A stretch of 64,000 nucleotides of DNA, from the NCBI RefSeq assembly GCF_003719825.1, contig NZ_RIBS01000001.1, positions 496,001 to 560,000 of the forward strand. Reading direction: 5' to 3'. Every line of letters starts with the position of its first letter. The first letter of the stretch is position 1. A program made the position numbers and the translations under genes. Positions 15,587-23,627 of the stretch are shown in pieces. Source of the stretch: Montanilutibacter psychrotolerans. Lineage in GTDB: Bacteria > Pseudomonadota > Gammaproteobacteria > Xanthomonadales > Xanthomonadaceae. A model generated the notes under the pieces. It made no database searches, was not told where the DNA came from, and worked only from the letters and a program-made list of their open reading frames with translations.

Positions 15587-16156
15587 ATGGCGCCTCGAAA
15601 ATCGATAGGCCTGGTTGGCCTCGCGTGCATCCTTGCGAGCCCTTCGGTTTTTGCCGATTGGCGGTACGAGAACATCGTCGGCGCTGAGCATGCAGTCGTA
15701 ACCTCTGACAACACCGTCGAGGTCAAGAGCTACGTCGATGACTCTGTCGTTTCGCTTCGAGCGGAGCTTCGCCTTGTCAATGGGCCGCACGGAACCCGTT
15801 CCTGGCTTGCACTTGATCCGACGGATGACGGATTTGCGCAGATCTACTGTGAAGGATCCAGCCTCTGTCAGATCTCGGTGGCATTTGACCAGGGGCAACC
15901 CGCCGACATTGGATCGTGCTACTCCGATGGGCCTTATTCGACTGGCCAGGCGGTCAAGTTTGACGCAAGCAAGTACCTGGTGGATGGACTGCACAAAAGC
16001 ACATCCGTTGAGATCATCGCACCTGTTTCGGACGGCGACTCGACCAGCCAGGTTGCTTTTCGTTTTTCGGTGGGCGCATTGAAATTCAAGGCCTCCCATC
16101 GCCGGGATGTGTGCGAAGGCGATTTCGCTGGAGACCATGGCGCGGTTGAGCGCTGA
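15587..16156 (+). CDS. secreted protein of unknown function
   Basis: A 189-residue protein whose signal peptide (RKSIGLVGLACILASPSVFA) fixes the ATG at 15587; an upstream ATG in frame would bury it. The mature part is rich in beta-prone segments, with paired cysteines (QIYCEGSSLCQIS; DIGSCYSDG; RRDVCEGD). It has no motif that I can assign. The base composition is visibly less GC-rich than the core genes, suggesting recent acquisition. It follows the small gene at 15282 on the same strand. Confidence 0.7.
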   Translation: MAPRKSIGLVGLACILASPSVFADWRYENIVGAEHAVVTSDNTVEVKSYVDDSVVSLRAELRLVNGPHGTRSWLALDPTDDGFAQIYCEGSSLCQISVAFDQGQPADIGSCYSDGPYSTGQAVKFDASKYLVDGLHKSTSVEIIAPVSDGDSTSQVAFRFSVGALKFKASHRRDVCEGDFAGDHGAVER

Positions 16157-16318
16157 CGTTGATTCGCGCCGAAGCTCGCGCCGCGCTTGTGCGGATACCG
16201 ATCGACGATAGTGGATCTCCGCGTGGCCGGCACCAAGCGCGTCCAACTGACGGACGGGCAGGGACCCCGAGGGTCGGGGAGTACGATTTCCGGGACAGCG
16301 TGAAGCCGGAGGCTCGTC

Positions 16319-16951
16319 ATGAGTATTTGGGAGATCAAGGGCCGCGAGCTCGTCAACTGTAGCTGCGAATACGGCTGCAACTGCCAGTTCAACGCATTGC
16401 CGGACAAGGGCCACTGCCACGCGGTGGCCGGCATCCAGATCGATGAAGGCCATCACGGTGAGACCAGGCTCGATGGCCTGCGTATCGCGGCGATCTTCAA
16501 ATGGCCCGGCCCGATTCACGAGGGCAACGGCGAGGCCATTGCGTTCGTGGATGCCAACGCCAGCGACAAGCAACGCGAGGCGCTGCTGAGGATCATGACG
16601 GGGCAGGACACCGACCCGTTCGCCACGATGTTCGCCGTCTATGCCTCGACAGTGACCAGGATGCACGATCCGGTCTTCACCGATATCGACCTTCAGCTGG
16701 ACATCGATGGACGGAAGGGCCGGATCGCCGTCAAGGATTACATCGAAACGGTCGGCAAGCCGATCGTCAACAAGGCCACGGGTGTCGAATCCCGAGCGCA
16801 GATCGTGTTGCCGGATGGATTCGAGTACGCCGTGGCCGAGATCGGCAGTGCGTCGACCACGACCACAGGGCCAGTACAGATCGCGCTGACCGACACCTAC
16901 GGACAGTTCGCGCGACTGCACCTCAACGGTCACGGCGTCGTTCGAGCCTGA
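16319..16951 (+). CDS. DUF1326 cysteine-rich protein
   Basis: A 210-residue cytoplasmic protein of the DUF1326 family. The N-terminus has the hallmark cysteine cluster NCSCEYGCNCQFNALPDKGH followed by CHAV, a plausible metal-binding site. The centre contains DPFATMFAVYASTVTRMHDP and the C-terminus is beta-rich. It is followed after six bases by a DUF2182 membrane protein; these two families commonly occur as neighbours. The role is not established in the literature I know; the Cys/His cluster suggests metal handling. Confidence 0.88.
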   Translation: MSIWEIKGRELVNCSCEYGCNCQFNALPDKGHCHAVAGIQIDEGHHGETRLDGLRIAAIFKWPGPIHEGNGEAIAFVDANASDKQREALLRIMTGQDTDPFATMFAVYASTVTRMHDPVFTDIDLQLDIDGRKGRIAVKDYIETVGKPIVNKATGVESRAQIVLPDGFEYAVAEIGSASTTTTGPVQIALTDTYGQFARLHLNGHGVVRA

Positions 16952-16957
16952 GTTGCG

Positions 16958-17833
16958 GTGAGCCCTGCCGTGTCGTTCTTCGAGCGCCTGCTCAAACGGG
17001 ACGGCGCAATCACGATCGCCGGCTTGTTCGCGCTTTGGGTGCTCACATGGGCGTACCTCGCGGCGGGCGCGGGGCTGGGCATGAGCGCGTGGGACATGAC
17101 CCGGCTGGCGCTGTTGCCTTATCAACCCATCGAGGGCTCGACGACGGCGATGTCTTCGATGCCAGCAATGTCTGATATGCCCGGCATGGCGATGGATTCC
17201 ATGGCGCCGGCATGGGACTCCGCGCACTGGGGCCTGATGGTGGCCATGTGGTGGGCCATGATGATCGCGATGATGACGCCGAGCGCCGCGCCGACCATCC
17301 TGTTGTACGCGCGGGTGCATCGCCATGCCCAGACGCAGGGGCAGATGGCGACTCGTCCTGCGACCGCCGCCTTCGTCGCCGGCTATTTCCTGATCTGGCT
17401 GGCGTTCTCGATCGCCGCCACTGCGGTGCACCAGGCATTGGAAAGCGCAGGCGTCGTCTCGGCGATGACGATGGGATCACAGGTGCAGTGGTTGTCCGGC
17501 ACGGCCCTGATTGTTACCGGCCTCTATCAACTATCCCCGCTGAAGAATGCCTGCCTTTCGCATTGTCGCGCGCCGGCGGAATTTCTCTCGCGGCATTGGC
17601 GTCCCGGACCCCGTGGCGCCATCCGCCTGGGCGTGGTGCATGGCGCGTACTGCATCGGTTGTTGCTGGATGTTGATGGTTCTGTTGTTCGTGGGCGGAGT
17701 GATGAACCTGGCCTGGATTGCCGCGCTGTCGCTTCTGGTGCTGGCCGAGAAGGTTCTGGCAAAAGGGCGATGGGTGGGCTACTGCGCAGGGGTTGTGCTG
17801 ATGGCATGGGGCGCGGTGATCTTGCTGCAGTGA
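16958..17833 (+). CDS. DUF2182 polytopic membrane protein
   Basis: A 291-residue inner-membrane protein starting at GTG, just after the DUF1326 stop. About seven hydrophobic segments are visible, and the family signature MWWAMMIAMMTPSAAPTILL lies in the second. A periplasmic-side loop (residues ~55-85) is strikingly methionine-rich (MSSMPAMSDMPGMAMDSMAP), and a Cys/His motif CLSHCRAPAEF follows the fourth helix. Such Met/Cys/His features are typical of copper-binding membrane proteins, so with DUF1326 this may be a metal transport or insertion pair. That role is inference. Confidence 0.88.
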   Translation: MSPAVSFFERLLKRDGAITIAGLFALWVLTWAYLAAGAGLGMSAWDMTRLALLPYQPIEGSTTAMSSMPAMSDMPGMAMDSMAPAWDSAHWGLMVAMWWAMMIAMMTPSAAPTILLYARVHRHAQTQGQMATRPATAAFVAGYFLIWLAFSIAATAVHQALESAGVVSAMTMGSQVQWLSGTALIVTGLYQLSPLKNACLSHCRAPAEFLSRHWRPGPRGAIRLGVVHGAYCIGCCWMLMVLLFVGGVMNLAWIAALSLLVLAEKVLAKGRWVGYCAGVVLMAWGAVILLQ

Positions 17834-17898
17834 CCGAGGCGCCGCAGATGGGTCGATTCGGTTCGATGGACCTGCTGGCGGCGCGCCTGATCGGGGAT

Positions 17899-17959
17899 GC
17901 TCAACGCCTGAAATCAAGTCGAGCCGCGAAGCGGCTTCGGCTTGAACTAATTGTTAGCC
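17899..17959 (-). mobile_element. integron attC recombination site (cassette 3' end)
   Basis: Read on the minus strand, this 61-bp element has the full attC layout. It starts with a 7-base GGCTAAC (one mismatch to RYYYAAC). A central imperfect stem follows (TTCAAGCCG...AGCCGC / GCGGCT...CGACTTGA) with loop TTC and an unpaired base. It ends with GTTGAGC, an exact GTTRRRY core. The TAA stop of the serine protease gene lies inside the first core site, as is typical of integron gene cassettes. No integrase gene is visible in the window, so this is an isolated attC (or the last cassette of a decayed array). Confidence 0.8.
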
Positions 17960-18778
17960 ACCGGCCTGCGGTTGCGAGGACATGTTGCTTTCAATCCAGT
18001 CGACGTAGTGGCTGATCCGGACGTTACAACTGGACTGACCATAGAGCCCCAGGCGCAAAGTCCTGGCATCGCCTGAGGCAGCGGTCCAAGAAGGAAGTCC
18101 GGCCAGCAGCCATTGGTCGTTGACTTGAATGAGTGTTGGGCCGCCGCTGTCTCCGTTACCGGTCATTCCCTCAAGAGGTAACGCCGAGGGCGCTTTGTCG
18201 AACACGTAGCAAAACCAGCGGCCGTGAGCGCTGGTGATCTGGTTGAAGGCGCGACGAAGCTCGGTGCGGTGGGAGTCGTGGGCTGCGTACCCAATAGCTC
18301 CGGTGCCAGTGGCGCCTTTTCCTATGATCTTTGCAATCTGGCTTAGCTCGTCTTCGCCTTCGTAGAGTGCCACGGGAGAAACGTCGGTAACGGGTTCCAC
18401 CAGCTTGAGAAGCGCGATGTCGTCCGACGAGGCGAGCAAGACCCTTAGCAGAGTCGCATCCCCAGTGGTCAGTATCTGATTGATCAGCTCTTGCGGTGGC
18501 TTTCTGTATCCGGGATGGATTACGAGGTGCTCCACCTCTCGGGAGATCCCGTTCATGACCACCGCCTTGATCTCGGTCTGCCATGTCACAGCGTGGGCAG
18601 CTGTAACAACCCATTGGGGCGCAATCAGAACGCCGTGTCCCTCACCAGGCATATCAACGAGGGCAGGAAGCTCAGATGCCGGAACTCGGTACTTTGAGTC
18701 ATCAAGGTCATGCCGGATCACAACGGCACTAGAGGTTGATGACACTGCCAACAGTGCGAGCAGCAAAAATCGAGTCAT
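17954..18778 (-). CDS. exported trypsin-like serine protease (S1 family), attC-linked
   Basis: A 274-residue protein with a signal peptide (MTRFLLLALLAVSSTSSAVV) and AAGGAA before the ATG. The catalytic triad is visible: His62 in WVVTAAHAV, Asp120 in SSDDIALLKL and Ser211 in GNGDSGGPTL. Two cysteines (RWFCYVF and SSCNVRI) could pair. It would act in the periplasm or outside. Its stop codon is embedded in an attC site, so it is probably a cassette-borne gene. Base composition is lower in GC than the neighbours. Substrate unknown. Confidence 0.9.
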   Translation of the reverse strand: MTRFLLLALLAVSSTSSAVVIRHDLDDSKYRVPASELPALVDMPGEGHGVLIAPQWVVTAAHAVTWQTEIKAVVMNGISREVEHLVIHPGYRKPPQELINQILTTGDATLLRVLLASSDDIALLKLVEPVTDVSPVALYEGEDELSQIAKIIGKGATGTGAIGYAAHDSHRTELRRAFNQITSAHGRWFCYVFDKAPSALPLEGMTGNGDSGGPTLIQVNDQWLLAGLPSWTAASGDARTLRLGLYGQSSCNVRISHYVDWIESNMSSQPQAGG

Positions 18779-18910
18779 GTGTGATTCCTTCAAGGGGGCA
18801 GCGCATGAATTGCGCCGAACCGCAACGCGCGCTCCAAGCCTGCACGGGCGCGAGAAACCCACCAACGATTTGGCAGCGAACCGGTGGCCTGTGGCAGTGA
18901 AGCGGTCATA

Positions 18911-18938
18911 GCTGGCGGTAGAGCGCGTAGCCGCCAGC
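18911..18938 (-). terminator. hairpin downstream of the LytTR response regulator
   Basis: An 8-bp stem (GCTGGCGG / CCGCCAGC) with a 12-base loop lies about 40-65 bp past the stop of the response regulator. It is a plausible transcription end, although no T-run follows. The rest of the 200-bp gap up to 18976 shows no gene. Confidence 0.4.
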
Positions 18939-18976
18939 CGGTTCACCGGACCAGCCGCACGAGCGGTGGACGACCG

Positions 18977-19759
18977 TCAGCGGCGCATGCCGAGCAAGGC
19001 GAATCGCGCTTCGAACCGGGCGCGTCGATCGCGGCTCAGCTTCAACATCGTGCCGTCGGTCAGCTTGAGTTCGCAGCCGCCGCGGAACAGCGGGTGGACT
19101 TCCCGCACGCGCGCCAGGTTCACGATCGTCCCGCGGTGAACGCGCACGAACTGTTCCGGATCCAGTTGGCGTTCCATCTCTTCCATGCTTTCGCGCAGCA
19201 GATGGCTGACGCCACCGCAATGCAGACTCACGTAGTAGTCGGCCGCACCAATCCAGTCGATCTGATCCGCCTCGAGCACGATGTTCTTGTCCCGGCCGGG
19301 AATCAGGAAACGGCTGCGCGGCGCCTGCCGAGCCTGCAGCAATGCACTGATGCTGGCATCCAGCCCACCCTGACGATGGCTGTGGGCCTGGGATTTCGCG
19401 CGGGCCAGCGCGGCCTTGAATCGAGCGTCGGTGAAGGGCTTGAGCAGGTAGTCCAACGCATGCACTTCGAATGCGTGCAACGCGTACTGATCGAATGCCG
19501 TCACGAACACGACCGCCGGAACCGCTGCTGGGCCGACCAGGTCCAGCAGTGCGAACCCGTCGAGATCCGGCATCTGGATGTCGAGAAACAGGATGTCGGG
19601 ACGCAGGCGGGCGATGGCGGGCGGTGCGTCGAGGCCAGTGCATTCGCCAACGACCTCGACTTGAGGGTCGGCTGCCAGCAGCACGCGAACGTTCTCCCGC
19701 GCCAATGGCTCGTCGTCGACCACCAGCACTTTCAGTGGCGTCTGGCCGGACGCGCTCAT
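18977..19759 (-). CDS. LytTR-type response regulator (LytR/AlgR family)
   Basis: A 260-residue two-component regulator. The receiver domain has LKVLVVDDEPLARENVRVLL, the phospho-acceptor Asp in DILFLDIQMPDLDGFALLD, VVFVTAFDQYALHAFEVHAL and the conserved Lys in DYLLKPF. The C-terminal LytTR DNA-binding domain is seen in IDWIGAADYYVSLHCGGVSH and FVRVHRGTIVNLARVREVHP. Its ATG overlaps the stop of the histidine kinase gene by four bases, so the two are coupled. Targets cannot be read from the sequence; LytTR regulators often control exported or surface functions. Confidence 0.95.
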   Translation of the reverse strand: MSASGQTPLKVLVVDDEPLARENVRVLLAADPQVEVVGECTGLDAPPAIARLRPDILFLDIQMPDLDGFALLDLVGPAAVPAVVFVTAFDQYALHAFEVHALDYLLKPFTDARFKAALARAKSQAHSHRQGGLDASISALLQARQAPRSRFLIPGRDKNIVLEADQIDWIGAADYYVSLHCGGVSHLLRESMEEMERQLDPEQFVRVHRGTIVNLARVREVHPLFRGGCELKLTDGTMLKLSRDRRARFEARFALLGMRR

Positions 19760-20814
19760 GGCTGCAGATCGAATGGCAGATCCAGCAGCGCCAGCACGTG
19801 GTCGCCGGACGCTGTCAGGGAAAAGCGGGCGTCGTTGCCGTACAGGGTGCGCAGGCGCTCTCGCGTGTTTTTCAAGCCGATGCGCTCCACCACTGGAGTG
19901 GCAATGCTGCCACTGTTTCGTACCTGCAGTTCCAGCCGGTCGTCGGTGCGCTGCGCGCGCACCTCGACACGACTCGCCGAACCGGTCCGGTCGATGCCGT
20001 GACGCACGGCGTTCTCCGCCAGCGGCTGCAGAATCAGGATCGGCACCGCAACCTGCCGCAGCGTCTCATCCATGGTCACCGTGAACGACATGCGATCCGG
20101 AAAACGCGTCTGCTGGATTTCCAGGTAGCGTGTGAGCATCTCGACTTCCTCGCCAAGTGCCACGCGCTGGCGGCCGGCATGGTCCAGCGAATAGCGCAAC
20201 AGATCCGCCAGTCCGACGATCATGCCGATCGCCTCGTCCTTGCGGCTGACCCGCACCAGTCCCGAGATCGCATTGAGCGTGTTGAACAGGAAATGCGGCT
20301 GGATCTGCAACTCCAGCGCATGCAGCCGCGCATCGGTGAGCGAGCGCCGCAGATCCGCCGCCTCGATAGCGTGTTCGCGATAGCGTTGGCTGTATTCCAG
20401 TGCCAGCACGGCGCCAAGCACCAGCAGATAGAGGATCCACGCCAGCGGAATCTGCGCCAGCAGCACTTGGCCGATCTGCACCTCGGACGCTGACGCGGTC
20501 ATCTGGTCGTACGGGCGCAGCCACAGCAACAGGCCCAACGCGTACAGCGTATGCAGAAGACCGATCGTGGTGGCCGCCAGCAGATGGACCGCCACCCCCA
20601 ATGGCCGCGGTGGCACCACCGGAAAGCGCCGCGCCAACAAGACCACCAGCGCAGTCGGCGCCAGCCAGACCAGCCAAATCGCAACGTGATAGCCGAGCAA
20701 CAGCGGAATGTGGTGGCCGTGCGAAATCATGCTGATCCACACCTGGATTCCGGCCACCAGACCGAACAGCAGCCAGAACGCGGCAGCGACGAGCAGGAAT
20801 TGACGTGCAGTCAT
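19756..20814 (-). CDS. LytS/YehU-type sensor histidine kinase
   Basis: A membrane histidine kinase of ~352 residues. Four hydrophobic helices occupy the N-terminal ~150 residues (LLVAAAFWLLFGLVAGIQVW; VAIWLVWLAPTALVVLLA and others). The His_kinase domain follows, with phospho-acceptor LQIQPHFLFNTLNAISGLV, and then an ATPase domain (ILILQPLAENAVRHGIDRTG, GIGLKNTRERLR-like RIGLKNTRERLRTLYG). The ATG at 20814 puts the first helix close to the N-terminus; a second ATG at 20865 would add 17 residues, and neither has a good Shine-Dalgarno. Coupled to the LytTR regulator. Confidence 0.93.
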   Translation of the reverse strand: MTARQFLLVAAAFWLLFGLVAGIQVWISMISHGHHIPLLLGYHVAIWLVWLAPTALVVLLARRFPVVPPRPLGVAVHLLAATTIGLLHTLYALGLLLWLRPYDQMTASASEVQIGQVLLAQIPLAWILYLLVLGAVLALEYSQRYREHAIEAADLRRSLTDARLHALELQIQPHFLFNTLNAISGLVRVSRKDEAIGMIVGLADLLRYSLDHAGRQRVALGEEVEMLTRYLEIQQTRFPDRMSFTVTMDETLRQVAVPILILQPLAENAVRHGIDRTGSASRVEVRAQRTDDRLELQVRNSGSIATPVVERIGLKNTRERLRTLYGNDARFSLTASGDHVLALLDLPFDLQP

Positions 20815-21107
20815 CGGCCCAGTATGCCGCAACAACAGAGGGAAGCGACCCGAAGCGGACGTCATTCAAAGGGGACGCGAGCATGCCCGAGATGCGGCCT
20901 GCGCTCGGATCGACGTGCGGAACGCTCGCCTTTCCGTGGCCTTCTTGAGCCCTTCTTTCGTCCTGCCCCATAGCTGGCGTCTTAGCTCCTGAGACGGGGC
21001 AATGTTTTAGTCAAAGGCCACGGAGACGTCGCGGCTAGAGTCAACATGGCACAGCGCGTGCAGTCACCGGAGAATGCGCCCCATCCGAGCACCCCATACG
21101 ATCAGCC

Positions 21108-21749
21108 ATGACCCTATCCAACGTCGATCCAAAGCTCGTCTTTGCCTGGCAGGCAGCGCATTCCATCGCACGGGGTTCCCCGCCCCCTGTTCTCGATCGT
21201 GGGGGCTTCCGAGTGGATACCCACTCGGAAAAGGAAGTGAAACGCTGGGTATTCCCGCAGCCTTGTGCTGGGTTGCGCGCAATCGCGCAGGACATTACGG
21301 CTCCACGACACTACTTGAAGCTGTGCGGCTCTGACGAGGAACTTCGAAGCGCACTGCCGGTACGCTGGGAGGTTCAGCCAGCGAACTATTTCATGATCGC
21401 GGCAGCGGCAACCCTCGAAACAAGGCCTCTGCCGGTTGGCTACAGGATGGAGCTTCAACAAGCCGGGCCCGTCACCCGGGCTTGCGTCATCGCGCCCGAT
21501 GGCGATCTGGCCGCTAGCGGATACACGGCGGAGACTGCAGATGTCTGCATCTATGATCGAATCGAGACCGCGCAGGACCACAGGCGGAAGGGATTGGGTG
21601 TCGCGGTGATGATCGCCCTTGGAGCTGCCAGGAGAACCCTTGCAAGTCCGCAGCTTCTGGTCGCGACAGAAGACGGCCGCAACCTCTATGCGAACCTCGG
21701 TTGGGCGGTGCTCGCACCATTCGCGGCTGCAACCATTCCGGAAGGTTGA
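21108..21749 (+). CDS. GNAT-family N-acetyltransferase
   Basis: A 213-residue protein. Its C-terminal half has the GNAT core: a strand ADVCIYDRIETAQDHRR, the acetyl-CoA-binding pyrophosphate loop RRKGLGVAVMIALGAARR, and the motif-B region LLVATEDGRNLYANLGWAV. The N-terminal ~100 residues are divergent and may form a second, degenerate GNAT domain or a substrate-recognition region. Acceptor substrate unknown. It stands alone between divergent and convergent neighbours and has somewhat lower GC than the core genes. Confidence 0.85.
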   Translation: MTLSNVDPKLVFAWQAAHSIARGSPPPVLDRGGFRVDTHSEKEVKRWVFPQPCAGLRAIAQDITAPRHYLKLCGSDEELRSALPVRWEVQPANYFMIAAAATLETRPLPVGYRMELQQAGPVTRACVIAPDGDLAASGYTAETADVCIYDRIETAQDHRRKGLGVAVMIALGAARRTLASPQLLVATEDGRNLYANLGWAVLAPFAAATIPEG

Positions 21750-21819
21750 ATCCGTACGCTGGACTGATCTGCCGTTGAATCCGGTCGAGCACGCACGGCT
21801 AGCGGATGCCAATGCCAGC

Positions 21820-22740
21820 TCAGTGATCCGGAAGCAGACCGGTCTCTTGAAGCGACCGACGAAGTCCGTCGGGGACGGTTCCATCGACGTTCCATCCCCG
21901 GTGACTCGCGACGATGCGCCCATCGACGTAAACATAGGTCGTCGGGATCCGCGCGAAGTCAACGCCGACCCATGCGGCGTTGTGTGCCGACACCATCATG
22001 GGTTGCCCTGGATGTGCGCGGTTCCACGCTTGGATCTGCCCGACGTCCAGGTCTTTGGACGCGGGGGCGAGCCACAACGCGCTCCCCTTTTCGAACGCTG
22101 ATCGCAGCTCGGGGTCTGCCCACACGCTGGCGGCAGCGCGCTCTGCATTCTTGCAGCCAGACACGATGACGATCCGGATGCCGCGGGTGAGATCAGTCGT
22201 GCGGAGTGTTGCGCGGTCCCCAGAGCGGCCGAGATCGACATAGGCTGGCGCCCGCGGGCTGACGGGCCTACTGGCGAGCTCCGGCACGACAACACTCGCC
22301 AATTGAGGGAACCGCGCTTGAAGGGCTTTCGCTTTGGCTGCATACCACATCGACAGCTGTACCCCGAGGAGGATGCGAGCTTCGGAATCGGTGACTGCAT
22401 CGCGACGCCCAAGTTCGTCGAATGTCGCTTCGAGGCGTGCCGCATCGGATGCCACGGCAGGATCGCCGAGCACCAGCGAGTAGCTGAACATCAAGTCCGC
22501 TGCCTGGAACAGTGTGCGGACATCGTGCAGATCGAGCGTTCTGAGCCTGTCGTAGTCATCTCGCGCCAGCACAAAGTGTGTGCGCAGCAGGCGCAACTTG
22601 TCGGCATTGGAGATATCCCGGGCACGGCTCGCCTGCACGAGCTGTTCGTGCCAGCCACGAGCGTTCGGAGTGACGTGTTGCCCAGCAAACCCGGAAAGGG
22701 TTGCGAAGGTAAGGGACATCATCAGGGCGTATAGACCCAT
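21820..22740 (-). CDS. exported protein with helical region and thioredoxin-like C-terminus
   Basis: A 306-residue protein with a signal-like N-terminus (MGLYALMMSLTFATLSGFAG) and AGGAG before the ATG. Residues ~25-150 are helical (DKLRLLRTHFVLARDDYDRL). Residues ~175-300 suggest a thioredoxin-like fold without the CxxC: IRIVIVSGCKNAERAAASVW, then FARIPTTYVYVDGRIVASHR, which resembles the cis-Pro and beta-hairpin part of TlpA-like proteins. One cysteine remains (SGCKNAE). I cannot assign a specific function. A strong hairpin lies just upstream, in the likely mRNA leader. Confidence 0.7.
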   Translation of the reverse strand: MGLYALMMSLTFATLSGFAGQHVTPNARGWHEQLVQASRARDISNADKLRLLRTHFVLARDDYDRLRTLDLHDVRTLFQAADLMFSYSLVLGDPAVASDAARLEATFDELGRRDAVTDSEARILLGVQLSMWYAAKAKALQARFPQLASVVVPELASRPVSPRAPAYVDLGRSGDRATLRTTDLTRGIRIVIVSGCKNAERAAASVWADPELRSAFEKGSALWLAPASKDLDVGQIQAWNRAHPGQPMMVSAHNAAWVGVDFARIPTTYVYVDGRIVASHRGWNVDGTVPDGLRRSLQETGLLPDH

Positions 22741-22759
22741 GAGCGTGTTCTCCTGTCAG

Positions 22760-22788
22760 CGGTGTCCCGGCTTCGCGCCGGGACACCG
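22760..22788. other. 12-bp perfect hairpin in the leader of the gene at 22740
   Basis: CGGTGTCCCGGC and GCCGGGACACCG flank a 5-base loop. On the minus strand the hairpin ends a few bases before the AGGAG of the downstream gene, so it could be a leader attenuator or mRNA stabiliser; a terminator for an unseen plus-strand transcript is also possible. Confidence 0.5.
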
Positions 22789-22980
22789 AAAGGAGCGAGC
22801 AAGTCGCGACACGCTAACACCACCAGCAAGTGGCGAACTTCCGAGGACTTTTTCCCCGCCGAGCAGACCGTGCAGGCGTTGCTGCGGGCTCTTGTCAGCT
22901 CACGCCACGAAGCAGACTTTCACGGACAACGTGAGCGTGTATCCCGGCAGCACGCCCATGCCCGGTGACGCAGCCGCCGA

Positions 22981-23598
22981 TCAATCGTGTGTATCACCCG
23001 ACAACGGCGTGCTGCGCATGGACGCGCGTTTGGCGAATGCGTCGAACCACGCGGCAAGGCGCGGCCGACCGGCGCGGAAATCGGGCAGTTCACGGAACTC
23101 TAGCCAGTCCAGCGCCGTCGCCACGGCGATATGGCCGACGTGCAACGTGCCGTCGACGTCCAGCTCACGTTCCAGCCAATCGTAGCTTTCCGTCAGCTTC
23201 AGGACGTAGCCGTCGCGCAGGGGCGCGTAGCGAAGTGCTTCGGGGCGTCGCACGGTTTCCCAGCGCACCGCGATGCCGGCCTCGGCCATACCCTGCGCCA
23301 CTGCCTGCACACGCAGTGCGTGCCAGCGGGCTTCACCCTGCTCGGGAATCAGGCGAACGCCATCGTGCAGCGTGTCGAAGTAGGCGCAGATGACGTCCGA
23401 GTCGAACAGCGCGGGCTTGCCCTCGCGCAGCAGGACCGGCACCTTGCCGAGGGGGTTCTGATCGAAGACGAGCGGGTTGCGCTGCGTGGGGCTGGTTTCG
23501 TGATGCACCACCTCCAGCTGCGACGACAGGCCGAGTTCGTGGGCCACGACGAGAGCCTTGCGGGCGTACGGCGAATGGGTCTGATAGAGCAGTTGCAT
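22981..23598 (-). CDS. glutathione S-transferase family protein
   Basis: A 205-residue cytoplasmic GST. N-terminal domain: MQLLYQTHSPYARKALVVAH with Ser/Tyr near the glutathione site, cis-Pro motif LGKVPVLLREGKPALFDSDV. C-terminal helical domain: HVGHIAVATALDWLEFREL. The ATG has GGAGA at good spacing. It starts 29 bp after the stop of the M20 peptidase gene on the same strand and is probably its operon partner. The substrate is unknown. Confidence 0.92.
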   Translation of the reverse strand: MQLLYQTHSPYARKALVVAHELGLSSQLEVVHHETSPTQRNPLVFDQNPLGKVPVLLREGKPALFDSDVICAYFDTLHDGVRLIPEQGEARWHALRVQAVAQGMAEAGIAVRWETVRRPEALRYAPLRDGYVLKLTESYDWLERELDVDGTLHVGHIAVATALDWLEFRELPDFRAGRPRLAAWFDAFAKRASMRSTPLSGDTHD

Positions 23599-23627
23599 GT
23601 GGATCTCCAGCGGGTACGGGGGGAAGG

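Noticed and set aside
18779..18870. Upstream boundary core site of the protease cassette
   Set aside because: Near matches (GCCGAAC at 18814; CACCAAC near 18860) have mismatches and no stem, so the left cassette end is not defined.
20964..21001. Interrupted inverted repeat (TGCCCC...CGTCT / AGACGGGGCA) upstream of the GNAT gene
   Set aside because: It has an 8-base bulge and no clear relation to a promoter or transcript end, so it was not annotated.
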